Below are positions 1 to 6,071 of a stretch of DNA of 6,071 bases, one piece after another (positions within the stretch are counted from its first letter, which is position 1; each line of letters opens with the position of its first letter). The translations under genes and the position numbers were made by a program. The stretch is from contig CANGVZ010000143.1 of assembly GCA_947457285.1 (NCBI GenBank), positions 1-6,071 of the forward strand. The letters are read 5' to 3'. The stretch comes from Flavobacteriales bacterium. GTDB lineage: Bacteria; Bacteroidota; Bacteroidia; Flavobacteriales_D; Sanyastnellaceae. The notes under the pieces were generated by a model, which did not search any database, had not been told where the DNA came from, and saw only the letters and a list, made by a program, of their open reading frames with translations.

Positions 1-534
1 ATCAAAATTGCCTGCCTCAGGATTGAACTTGGTAAACGGAATCAATACTTGCGTCCACTCACTTGAGATAGGGCCATTTACTACTACATCTTCTGTAGCA
101 CCCGTCCAAGCCTGGGAACCAGCAAAATCTTCCAGACCAACAGCCCAAGGCAATTGATTCATTGGTTTTTGATTTGTTTTTACACGAAAGGAGATACCAG
201 CTTTTTTATAAATCTGAGAAATGTCTTTTCCTGTCCATCCATCCCAGCCAATACCCAGACCAAGCCAAGGGCATCCTCCTGCTTGTTTATTCCATTTGAT
301 TGCAATGGCACCATTACCTGAAAAAACTGTTGATCGTTCTTGTTGAACGTTGAGACATGCCTGATTTTTGGTAAACCACACATCAGCATCGATGTTGTCT
401 TTGAAAATACTTAACTGTGTAAATCCATCAATATTCGTAGCGGCACTCAAATCCTCATAATCATATAGCCCTACCTGCTTCAGCGGTGCGCATGAGAAAA
501 TGAGAAGAATACCAATGAAAAAAAGATTGCGCAT
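1..534 (-). CDS. Lipoprotein with carbohydrate-binding-like jelly-roll domain (3' end beyond window)
   Basis: An open frame runs from an ATG at 534-532 to base 1 with no stop, giving 178 visible residues; the C-terminus lies outside the window. The start follows the stop of the upstream gene by 2 nt (TAAGCATG). The N-terminus is a lipoprotein signal: Arg2, hydrophobic residues 4-13, then IFSC with Cys15 as the probable lipidated residue. Residues about 24-178 have the rhythm of a galactose-binding-like jelly-roll as found in CBM11/CIA30-type domains: the opening YDYEDLS, a strand SGNGAIAIKWN (72-82), aromatic-rich GWDGWTGKDIS (96-106), a strand GISFRVKT (113-120), LPWAVGLEDF (128-137), and the closing EWTQVLIPFTKF (159-170). 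The aromatic residues would suit sugar stacking. Cys60 and Cys88 could form a disulfide. It probably binds a glycan at the envelope. The family call is by eye; a catalytic domain could follow beyond base 1. Confidence 0.82.
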   Translation of the reverse strand, partial: MRNLFFIGILLIFSCAPLKQVGLYDYEDLSAATNIDGFTQLSIFKDNIDADVWFTKNQACLNVQQERSTVFSGNGAIAIKWNKQAGGCPWLGLGIGWDGWTGKDISQIYKKAGISFRVKTNQKPMNQLPWAVGLEDFAGSQAWTGATEDVVVNGPISSEWTQVLIPFTKFNPEAGNFD

Positions 535-536
535 GC

Positions 537-1535
537 TTATGGTATTAGCGGTCCGTTTTCAGTGAAAATCAAATAGTCCATATAGCTCTGGCTATATCCT
601 GAAGTGGGATTAGCCAGGAATAAAACTGAAATCTCTTTTAGCTTGTGAGGCTCTCTAATTCCATTTCCTATAGGCGCCGCTGGTTGACCATTCACAAGCG
701 TCACCATATCTGCGTAATTCACGCTGATGAGTGACCATCCATTCACGCTAGGACTTACTTCAACTGCAAATAAATCTTCATTCGCTGTATTGTATGTTCC
801 ATCCAAATTATCATCCTCTTTGAATTGGAATAAAACAAGCGCATTATTAATTTCCTCAGGTTTGTAAATCATCACATTGAAGAAAAGACCTTCTGGATTC
901 GAAGTCAAATCGAAATGTGTGCCTCCATAAGCGGTGGCCGGAATATTCACCAATCCTTTCAACCAGTCCCAACCTACTGTACCGCCCATGTCGTAATAAC
1001 GGCTACCTTGAGCAGCGTTATTATTGGTCTGAACGATAAACGACATGTTAGCACCTGACTGAACGAACGTATTCCAGCTTGTTGGGAATCCTGCTTCAAA
1101 ATCGCTGAGCAAAAATCCTGTGTGCACGCGACCACCGGTCACATTGAGTGTATCACGCAAGGTGTCAGCCTCATTTGCAAAAGTCAACTCTACAGCGCAT
1201 TCTTCTGGTCTAAACATTGGCAAAACCGTTGTTGAACCATTCCACAAAGCGTTGGTAGCATCGAGTTGCGATGAGAAACCAGTTATTTCCTTTATTGCTC
1301 CAGAAGAGAGACCTTTGATTTCCAGTTTCCACGAAACATTCTTGTTGAATGTAGCAGTAAATGTGGTCGTTTCATTTTCTGAAAAATTGACCGAGCGATC
1401 GGTAATATCAAACTCCTCGAGTATAGCAAAACTTCCGTAAAGGTCGGTGAGAGAAGGACCTTCGAACTCTTCGTCTACCTTACAACCTTGAAATGCCAAG
1501 GCTGTGATCAATAGCATTGCGATTCCCTTTTTCAT
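537..1535 (-). CDS. Surface-type lipoprotein with Ig-like and jelly-roll-like domains
   Basis: This 332-aa protein has a lipoprotein signal (Lys2-Lys3, hydrophobic 4-15, then FQGC with Cys18 lipidated). The residues after the Cys, KVDEEFE, resemble the Bacteroidota lipoprotein export signal (Lys or Ser followed by acidic residues), so it may face outward. Residues about 35-135 look like a beta-sandwich Ig-like domain (NVSWKLEIKG, then a VELTFANEADTLRDTLNV end). Residues about 140-330 look like a carbohydrate-binding-type jelly-roll: FLLSDFEAGF at the start, WDWLKGLVNIPA in the middle, NGWSLISVNYADM near 265-277, and YMDYLIFTENG at the end. D241-x-N-x-D-G246 fits a calcium loop. No catalytic motif is visible. 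It lies between a barrel gene and a second jelly-roll lipoprotein with 2-nt gaps on both sides, so it is probably a partner of the barrels in glycan binding. I do not recognise a named family. Confidence 0.85.
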   Translation of the reverse strand: MKKGIAMLLITALAFQGCKVDEEFEGPSLTDLYGSFAILEEFDITDRSVNFSENETTTFTATFNKNVSWKLEIKGLSSGAIKEITGFSSQLDATNALWNGSTTVLPMFRPEECAVELTFANEADTLRDTLNVTGGRVHTGFLLSDFEAGFPTSWNTFVQSGANMSFIVQTNNNAAQGSRYYDMGGTVGWDWLKGLVNIPATAYGGTHFDLTSNPEGLFFNVMIYKPEEINNALVLFQFKEDDNLDGTYNTANEDLFAVEVSPSVNGWSLISVNYADMVTLVNGQPAAPIGNGIREPHKLKEISVLFLANPTSGYSQSYMDYLIFTENGPLIP

Positions 1536-1537
1536 TA

Positions 1538-3262
1538 TTAAAAATTAATTTGGTACAACATCATGAATTGGCGAACAGCATAGTGAGCCGTGTTCACGTC
1601 GGCATCGTCAAAATCAAATAAATTGACTTGTGCAGATAGGAAAGACTTTTCACTAAAGCGATATCTCAATCCTGCTGCCTTCATGTTTTCTTTTCCTTTA
1701 ACGTTATATTCTATAAAGTTAAAAATCTCTGCATAATTATTTCTTACAGCGGTATAGTCAAATCCATCATATTCGATGAATTGCCACCCTGCTATCAAAT
1801 CCAACTTCTCATACAATTCGAATTCAATTCCGAGTGATGCTACAGTTGTAGTCAAATCTACCCCACGATAAAACTCTGTTCCCGCGCGGTTTGTTTGGTC
1901 CTGTCTCAAGCTCATTTCAAATGCCGCTCTTCGTGGCAACACCTTTGAAATCTCCTCACGCATCCACTTTACATTCACCTGAGTTCTTGTAAACTTACGA
2001 GCCTCTGGCGTTCCTTCGCCGCGTGTCTCTTGCAGATTCGCGTGCATTGCCTCGATCGATAATCCTTTTTCTGTCTTCCAGCCTGCTTCCAAAATGACAC
2101 CCTGTCTGTTTGGAGTGGCATCACCGAAAGGAGTGATATTATCATATTTTGGCAAAAACGTCATAAGGTATGGCTGCAACTGCATGTTGTACATCGAAGA
2201 TTCTCTCATCAAATCCAACATGGTCAATGGACGTAAGTTTTGGTCATTTCCAGTTCTCTCAAATGCCGTCGGAACACCATTAAAATTCAATCGCTTTGTC
2301 TGCGCACCTGGGCTTCTAAAATCACTGTCTACACGCTTGAATGTTCCGCGAGCGAAAAGACCTGTTTTCTTATGTTTGAATAATGCGCGGACTTCGCTGA
2401 AGTTGCCATCGTTTTCTGGAGCTTCGGCATCATTGATAAATCGGGTTTTAGAATTTCCAAATTCAGCTTCTGCACTCGCATCCCATGTAGTATTATCCCA
2501 GTTGGCTTTTGCAGAAAATGAAGATACTGGATTTCTAAATAATGTGCTGTTGCGAGAAGTTCCTTCGACATCGATGAGATTTACATAATTCCAACCTACT
2601 TGCAAGAACTTGCTTTGCACTAGCTGCACATTACCACCTGTAAAAATGCGATCATTGATAGAGCTGTTATTGGAAGCGCGAACACGCGATGCGAACGTAT
2701 GAAACTCCAGTTCTTCTATGTAATTATTGAATACCAATCCCCATTCTGCTGCACCTCCTTGTTGACGCCAAGAGTTGTCGAGATTATGGAAATGGTCGTA
2801 GTTGACAACATCAAATTGTCGTTTGAAGATTGCGGGAGAATTCTGAAAAAATTCTTGATCATTGTTCCAGAAAGTATAACGCGTCAATCGGTAGTTGATA
2901 TCACCAAGTTGGTAGCGCACCACGCCTCCGATAACGCCTTTTACATAGAGCTGTCGAATATCAAAAGTGACACCCGCACCCCAAAAGCCTCCGTAGTCGT
3001 TGCGAACGCGGACCATACCGAGGATCTCCATGTTTTTATTTGGACGAATATTCAATCCCAAGTCTGCCATCACGTGGCCACTGTTGAGACGAGGAATGGT
3101 GATTGAGTCTTCCACCGCCAAATCTTGATCGAGGCGATCGCCAAAGAAATAACCCCGAGCAGCACCTGTAAATGTAAATTTCTTAGGAGCTGTTTGTGCC
3201 GAATGAACGTTCGGTATTGCAAATAATGCAATAGTGATGATATATATTAGATGCTTGTTCAT
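1538..3262 (-). CDS. Outer-membrane beta-barrel protein (porin-like), 574 aa
   Basis: The protein has a cleavable signal peptide (MNKHLIYIIT, hydrophobic core to about residue 17, likely cut near 21-22 after VHSA). The mature part is made of alternating hydrophobic and polar strands rich in Tyr, Phe and Trp, separated by polar Asn/Asp loops, with no transmembrane helix. It ends in MLYQINF, a C-terminal Phe strand typical of substrates of the Bam machinery. The first strand is FTFTGAARGYFF (29-40). There is no N-terminal plug domain or TonB box, and it is much shorter than SusC-type receptors. Several segments match the upstream 648-aa barrel in the same order (around 108-180, LQPY 362-365, NRQGV 385-389, and the last 130 residues), suggesting paralogy. 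The ATG follows the stop of that gene by 2 nt (TAAGCATG). The likely role is a channel or scaffold in the outer membrane for a polysaccharide or oligosaccharide; the substrate is unknown. Confidence 0.87.
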   Translation of the reverse strand: MNKHLIYIITIALFAIPNVHSAQTAPKKFTFTGAARGYFFGDRLDQDLAVEDSITIPRLNSGHVMADLGLNIRPNKNMEILGMVRVRNDYGGFWGAGVTFDIRQLYVKGVIGGVVRYQLGDINYRLTRYTFWNNDQEFFQNSPAIFKRQFDVVNYDHFHNLDNSWRQQGGAAEWGLVFNNYIEELEFHTFASRVRASNNSSINDRIFTGGNVQLVQSKFLQVGWNYVNLIDVEGTSRNSTLFRNPVSSFSAKANWDNTTWDASAEAEFGNSKTRFINDAEAPENDGNFSEVRALFKHKKTGLFARGTFKRVDSDFRSPGAQTKRLNFNGVPTAFERTGNDQNLRPLTMLDLMRESSMYNMQLQPYLMTFLPKYDNITPFGDATPNRQGVILEAGWKTEKGLSIEAMHANLQETRGEGTPEARKFTRTQVNVKWMREEISKVLPRRAAFEMSLRQDQTNRAGTEFYRGVDLTTTVASLGIEFELYEKLDLIAGWQFIEYDGFDYTAVRNNYAEIFNFIEYNVKGKENMKAAGLRYRFSEKSFLSAQVNLFDFDDADVNTAHYAVRQFMMLYQINF

Positions 3263-3264
3263 GC

Positions 3265-5211
3265 TTAGAAAAATGCTTTAATTTCTACTGTTAATTCGCG
3301 ACCTCTGAAACGATCGAGGTTAAAACTCTCATCGCGGAAATAGAACCAGCGATGACGGAGATACAGGCGTGTATTTTTTCCCATATCAATATCACAACCT
3401 ACACCGACACCCTCTCCATATTGATAGCGAGGACGCAGTGTTTCTTCATCCAGGTCTGTAAGATAATTGCCCAACGTGCGCTCATATCCATAATAGAGGT
3501 TCAAAAGAAAACCTCCGGTAATGGCATAGTAAGTCTCGAATTCAGCCGCATATTGGCGTATGTAGGCCTTTTCGTTGGTGACAACGACAGGAGAAAACTC
3601 ACGTTGAACGGAACCCATTTGAAGCAATGAGAACACGAATAAATCACGACCTAAGAATTTTGTGTAGTATTTAATTTGTGCCTCGGCTACTGAAAAATAT
3701 TTTCTATTCACCACAACACCCGAACTATCATCGGAAAGATTTACTGTTTGGTAAACATCTCTGAAAATATCTGAATAGCGATTGTAAGGCCCTACATTCG
3801 GCGGGAATATCCATCTCCATAGACGAGAGCGCGTGAATTGATTGACGGGATTTCCGAAGGTGATAACTTCTGCAGCAGGAGTAATTTCTGAAGAAAAACC
3901 GATACCTCCAGAAAACTTCAACTTCTTGCCTCCCGTTTCAGCATTGATATTAACCCCTTGTCTATTATTTGTAATTTGACCAAGGCGAACCATGCTCGAG
4001 CCGAAAGGCTGGAGCAAAACAGTACTACCCACTTGGCCTGCTGGAATATCATTTACGCGAAACTCAGGCGTCGCAGTATTCCAGTAGAGTGCATTATTAT
4101 TTACAACAGCAGGATCTATATAATAGGTGTGGATTTCGAATGAAGGAATACGACCACGACGAGGTGTTCTGAATTTTGTTTGGAACAATGGCTTCCAACC
4201 TTCGTCATTGGTAGGACTGAAATAGCGACCAACTCCAGCCTCACCCGTGAAGAGATAACCTTTGAATCCAATGTGCCATTCTCCTGTCACGACGTTGAAT
4301 CCGAATGTTTCTCTTGCCAAACTATCGGTGTATGTCAATGAGTTGATTGTATTAATGGCTGCGAAATCTCCTGCGCCCCAATCCTTCTTGAATTTACCAC
4401 CATACGTAAAGCTTGGCACTTGAGAGAAGCCACCATTGATTTCTGTCTTACCAATCATCGCCGTGAATGAAGTGCGGCCTGGCATATCGCTACCTTGAAG
4501 CGTAGCGCCTACAAAGGCTCTATTTCCCCAGCGCATATCCTGATCAATAGAACCTTGATCAAAGTATTGTTTGTATCGCGACGACAAACCAACACCTGTT
4601 GGATCCCACGGATTTCGTTCCCATAGAACAAAGCGATTATATCCCCTAAACGAAGCCATCGTTAGGTCGGAGAGATTCACCCACTGAATACCACCTACTG
4701 TGGCGCGCAATGTTCCTCTTTTTGTCTCGAAACTTCCGTATAAATTCATCCCGAGCAACATTCCCAATGTACTGCCGAGGCGTGGTCCCATAAGTGGATA
4801 CTGAATATCGGGGCGCAATGAATCTGCAACTTGACTGCCATAGGTTGTATTTAATACACCCGTTAAAAATTGAAATACATACAAGTCAAAACCCCAAGAA
4901 GATCTGGGGTTTGGGCGACCCGCTACATTGAGCGTCAATGAAGGCAATTGGCTATCGTCACCGATAAAAATATTTCTCGGTAATACCGTATCTCCAATAG
5001 TGGGATTTAATAAATAACGATCGAGATGGCGCGTATAAGTAGCGAAGAATCGATAGTCTCCTGAAATCTTGATGTTGCTATTACCGGGATCTTTTTTAGG
5101 AAATAGACCTAACTCCAATCGCTCGCGAAACCGCGCTGAATCTTGTTGAGCCAATATTTCCGAAGAAAAAAATACTACCAGAAACGCAAGGATACTTATC
5201 CTTATTTTCAT
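3265..5211 (-). CDS. Outer-membrane beta-barrel protein, 648 aa, first gene of operon
   Basis: The signal peptide is clear: MKIRISILAFLVVFF, then SSEILA with cleavage after Ala21, leaving a mature QQDSARFRERL start. From about residue 46 (IKISGDYRFFATYTR) the protein shows repeated amphipathic beta-strands with aromatic girdles, and it ends in LTVEIKAFF with a terminal Phe, as outer-membrane barrels do. Loops are long and polar; one segment (about 462-500) is rich in Trp, Pro and Asn and could fold into the pore or reach outside. No TonB box, plug or enzymatic motif is seen. Conserved-looking motifs shared with the next gene include VGGIQWVNLSDL (172-183), LQPF (400-403) and NRQGV (416-420). 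The start is supported by the signal peptide and the promoter just upstream; the leader has no Shine-Dalgarno sequence, which is normal in Bacteroidota. The probable role is outer-membrane passage or anchoring of a glycan together with the neighbouring barrel and lipoproteins. The exact family is not recognised. Confidence 0.87.
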   Translation of the reverse strand: MKIRISILAFLVVFFSSEILAQQDSARFRERLELGLFPKKDPGNSNIKISGDYRFFATYTRHLDRYLLNPTIGDTVLPRNIFIGDDSQLPSLTLNVAGRPNPRSSWGFDLYVFQFLTGVLNTTYGSQVADSLRPDIQYPLMGPRLGSTLGMLLGMNLYGSFETKRGTLRATVGGIQWVNLSDLTMASFRGYNRFVLWERNPWDPTGVGLSSRYKQYFDQGSIDQDMRWGNRAFVGATLQGSDMPGRTSFTAMIGKTEINGGFSQVPSFTYGGKFKKDWGAGDFAAINTINSLTYTDSLARETFGFNVVTGEWHIGFKGYLFTGEAGVGRYFSPTNDEGWKPLFQTKFRTPRRGRIPSFEIHTYYIDPAVVNNNALYWNTATPEFRVNDIPAGQVGSTVLLQPFGSSMVRLGQITNNRQGVNINAETGGKKLKFSGGIGFSSEITPAAEVITFGNPVNQFTRSRLWRWIFPPNVGPYNRYSDIFRDVYQTVNLSDDSSGVVVNRKYFSVAEAQIKYYTKFLGRDLFVFSLLQMGSVQREFSPVVVTNEKAYIRQYAAEFETYYAITGGFLLNLYYGYERTLGNYLTDLDEETLRPRYQYGEGVGVGCDIDMGKNTRLYLRHRWFYFRDESFNLDRFRGRELTVEIKAFF

Positions 5212-5216
5212 GGGTT

Positions 5217-5239
5217 TGTTTGGTTGGGTGAACCAAACA
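5217..5239. repeat. Perfect 9-bp inverted repeat over the -7 element and start site
   Basis: The arms TGTTTGGTT (5217-5225) and AACCAAACA (5231-5239) are exact reverse complements around a 5-nt centre GGGTG. The right arm contains most of the -7 element and the left arm covers the leader, ending 5 nt before the ATG at 5211. If transcription starts near 5230, the RNA holds only one arm, so a DNA operator for a dimeric regulator is more likely than an RNA hairpin in this operon's own message. In readthrough RNA from the hydrolase gene it would form a hairpin close to the start codon. Confidence 0.65.
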
Positions 5240-5264
5240 TACGACTTTTTGTAAAAAACACAAA
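5229..5264 (-). promoter_or_regulatory. Sigma-ABfr-type promoter for the barrel/lipoprotein operon
   Basis: On the minus strand a TTTG (5264-5261) is followed after exactly 19 nt by TATGTTTG (5241-5234). This is a full match to the Bacteroidota housekeeping consensus: -33 TTTG and -7 TAnnTTTG, with known spacing of about 19-21. Transcription would start near 5230, giving a short leader of about 18-20 nt (AACCAAACAAACCC before the ATG at 5211). It lies in the only intergenic gap of the window. Both promoter elements are touched by inverted repeats, which suggests regulation at DNA level. Confidence 0.7.
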
Positions 5265-5268
5265 AAGT
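5244..5268. repeat. Perfect 9-bp inverted repeat after hydrolase stop (weak terminator or operator)
   Basis: The arms ACTTTTTGT (5244-5252) and ACAAAAAGT (5260-5268) are exact reverse complements around a 7-nt centre. The repeat begins 5 nt after the stop of the hydrolase gene (5276-5274), where a terminator would be expected, but the stem has only two G-C pairs and no clear U-tract follows it on the minus strand. It also covers the -33 element and much of the promoter spacer. It may be a weak terminator, a second operator, or a chance product of A/T runs. Confidence 0.5.
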
Positions 5269-5273
5269 ATATT

Positions 5274-6071
5274 TTATTGGGCTGTCATTTCATAATGCTT
5301 GAAAGCCACCGGACGTTTTGTTCTCGAATTATCGGTTGGCGCGGTGACTTGAAAAGGAATATTTTCATAGCCGTAACCACCTTTTTTATCATAAGCAAAA
5401 ACAAAAAGACGGTAACTACCCACGGCAGTTGGCGCGAAGAAGGTAACATCCCCATTCTTTATTTTCACACTAAGTCCAGAAACCGGAACTGGAGCAGACT
5501 CTGCGTCACCACCGCTTTTGATATCGGTACTTTCAGGAATCACAAAAACGCGCAGCTTAAGATTGTCGTTGTCTGGATCCGTCGCGTTGATGCGAGCTGT
5601 GCAGCGATCGCCCGCCTCTACTTTCACACTTTCGCTTTTTGATTTTCCATTCATGGTAGTTGACTTCACAATCGGTGCGCTGTTTTTAGGAGCTGCATTT
5701 TTCCAGATTTTGTGCAATCTGTCGACGGCCTCTGAGCTTTCACCGTTTTCAGAAAATAGTCCATACCATGTTGAAGTTGTTTCTTGTTTTTGTCCCCAGA
5801 GGAAAACAAAACTTCCTACGCACATCGTGTTATCCGCTGCAATGTGTTGTCTATAGCGATTTTCGTAGCTCTCTGCTTTTTCAAAACTTCCTTGTTCGAT
5901 GGGTGCTTTCCATTCTGTCTTTGCCACTTCCCAGTGACCATTTGGACCCCACTCGGTGATCATGTATGGTTTTTTCCAGCCGCAGTCGCGGATACCTTGT
6001 GCTACATTTCCGATATCGCCATAGGTATTGATACCGTAGATATCTATACTCGGACAACGCTCCATAATAAG
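5274..6071 (-). CDS. Glycoside hydrolase (clan GH-A, GH2-like barrel end) with C-terminal Ig-like domain, 5' end missing
   Basis: The frame is open to the window edge (codons Leu-Ile precede the first visible Met at 6065), so this is the C-terminal part of a longer protein; residue numbers count from that Met. Residues 1-122 look like the last strands of a TIM barrel: DIYGINTYGD (8-17), then KPYMITEWGPNGHWE (32-46), where Glu38 at the end of a strand is the likely nucleophile of a retaining clan GH-A enzyme, then VGSFVFLWGQKQE (83-95) and TWYGLF, with Trp90 probably lining the sugar site. The general acid/base Glu lies upstream, outside the window. After a linker (about 123-145), residues 146-241 form an Ig/cadherin-like domain with DPDNDN (163-168) and YDKKGGYGYENIPFQV. 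No type IX secretion C-terminal domain is evident. It likely hydrolyses or transfers a beta-linked glycan; GH2 TIM-barrel or GH72-like glucanosyltransferase are options that cannot be separated here. Confidence 0.8.
   Translation of the reverse strand, partial: LIMERCPSIDIYGINTYGDIGNVAQGIRDCGWKKPYMITEWGPNGHWEVAKTEWKAPIEQGSFEKAESYENRYRQHIAADNTMCVGSFVFLWGQKQETTSTWYGLFSENGESSEAVDRLHKIWKNAAPKNSAPIVKSTTMNGKSKSESVKVEAGDRCTARINATDPDNDNLKLRVFVIPESTDIKSGGDAESAPVPVSGLSVKIKNGDVTFFAPTAVGSYRLFVFAYDKKGGYGYENIPFQVTAPTDNSRTKRPVAFKHYEMTAQ

Larger units (their letters stand above)
1..5211 (-). other. Four-gene operon: two OM barrels and two lipoproteins
   Basis: The four genes run in one direction with gaps of exactly 2 nt each (3263-3264, 1536-1537, 535-536). 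Two junctions are identical (TAAGCATG) and the third is TAATAATG. Such spacing leaves no room for promoters or terminators between them and favours termination-reinitiation by the same ribosome. One promoter at about 5230-5264 would serve all four. The set continues past base 1, so more members may exist. Whether the hydrolase upstream belongs to the same transcript is open. Confidence 0.8.

Noticed and set aside
180..389. A 69-codon minus-strand open frame starting MLMCGLPK
   Set aside because: It overlaps the partial lipoprotein gene in another frame; that gene has a lipoprotein signal, a clean start 2 nt after the upstream stop and a domain-like composition, so this frame is a shadow.
2329..2571. 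An 80-codon minus-strand frame inside the 574-aa gene
   Set aside because: It is an alternate frame of the barrel gene without a start signal or protein features.
1120..3106. Plus-strand open frames opposite the 332-aa and 574-aa genes (1120-1440, 2094-2588, 2699-3106)
   Set aside because: They lie antisense to well-supported secreted protein genes, have no promoter or start context of their own, and their products have no recognisable domain.
3352..4143. Plus-strand open frames opposite the 648-aa barrel gene (3352-3630, 3958-4143)
   Set aside because: They are antisense shadows of a gene with a signal peptide, barrel strands and a C-terminal Phe.
537..5211. SusC/SusD polysaccharide-utilisation locus
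   Set aside because: The barrels are about 570-650 aa without a TonB box, plug or carboxypeptidase-like N-terminal domain, and the lipoproteins are beta-sandwich-like rather than the helical SusD fold.
5274..5340. Type IX secretion C-terminal sorting domain on the hydrolase
   Set aside because: The last residues (TKRPVAFKHYEMTAQ) lack the typical short beta-strand pattern with a final basic residue, and the preceding domain reads as an ordinary Ig/cadherin-like module.
5277..5959. Plus-strand open frames opposite the hydrolase gene (5277-5642, 5518-5856, 5768-5959)
   Set aside because: They overlap one another and the conserved glycosidase sequence; none has a signal or domain.
1..6071. tRNA, rRNA, CRISPR array, insertion sequence or riboswitch
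   Set aside because: Coding sequence fills nearly the whole window; no regularly spaced repeats, transposase-like protein or structured RNA segment was seen, and the only gap is 62 bases.

Overview
The window reads as a Bacteroidota chromosome fragment. This rests on moderately AT-leaning DNA, secreted proteins typical of that phylum (Phe-ended outer-membrane beta-barrels, and lipoproteins with an acidic patch after the lipidated Cys), start codons without Shine-Dalgarno sequences, and one excellent match to the Bacteroidota sigma-ABfr promoter (TTTG-N19-TAnnTTTG). I cannot place it to genus. A free-living glycan-handling lineage such as Cytophagales or Chitinophagales is plausible but is only inference.

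Every real gene lies on the minus strand, so the transcription order is right to left. At the right edge (6071-5274) is the 3' part of a secreted-type glycoside hydrolase with a clan GH-A barrel end (putative catalytic Glu in ITEWG), fused to a C-terminal Ig/cadherin-like domain. A 62-base gap (5273-5212) follows. It is the only intergenic region in the window and holds two perfect 9-bp inverted repeats and a promoter. From that promoter runs a tightly packed set of four genes: a 648-aa beta-barrel protein (5211-3265), a 574-aa beta-barrel protein (3262-1538), a 332-aa lipoprotein with an Ig-like and a jelly-roll-like domain (1535-537), and a second lipoprotein with a carbohydrate-binding-like jelly-roll (534 to beyond base 1). 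All three junctions inside the set are exactly 2 nt long.

All visible products are predicted to be exported: two to the outer membrane as barrels, two as lipoproteins (one possibly surface-exposed), and one putative glycosidase or transglycosylase. Taken together this suggests a cell-envelope device that handles a polysaccharide. The barrels would move or anchor the glycan, the lipoproteins would bind it, and the hydrolase would trim or remodel it. It is not a SusC/SusD locus: no TonB-dependent receptor plug and no SusD-like protein is seen. The two barrels share local motifs in the same order, so they look like diverged tandem paralogues. The substrate, the direction of transport and whether the hydrolase is co-regulated cannot be read from this window.
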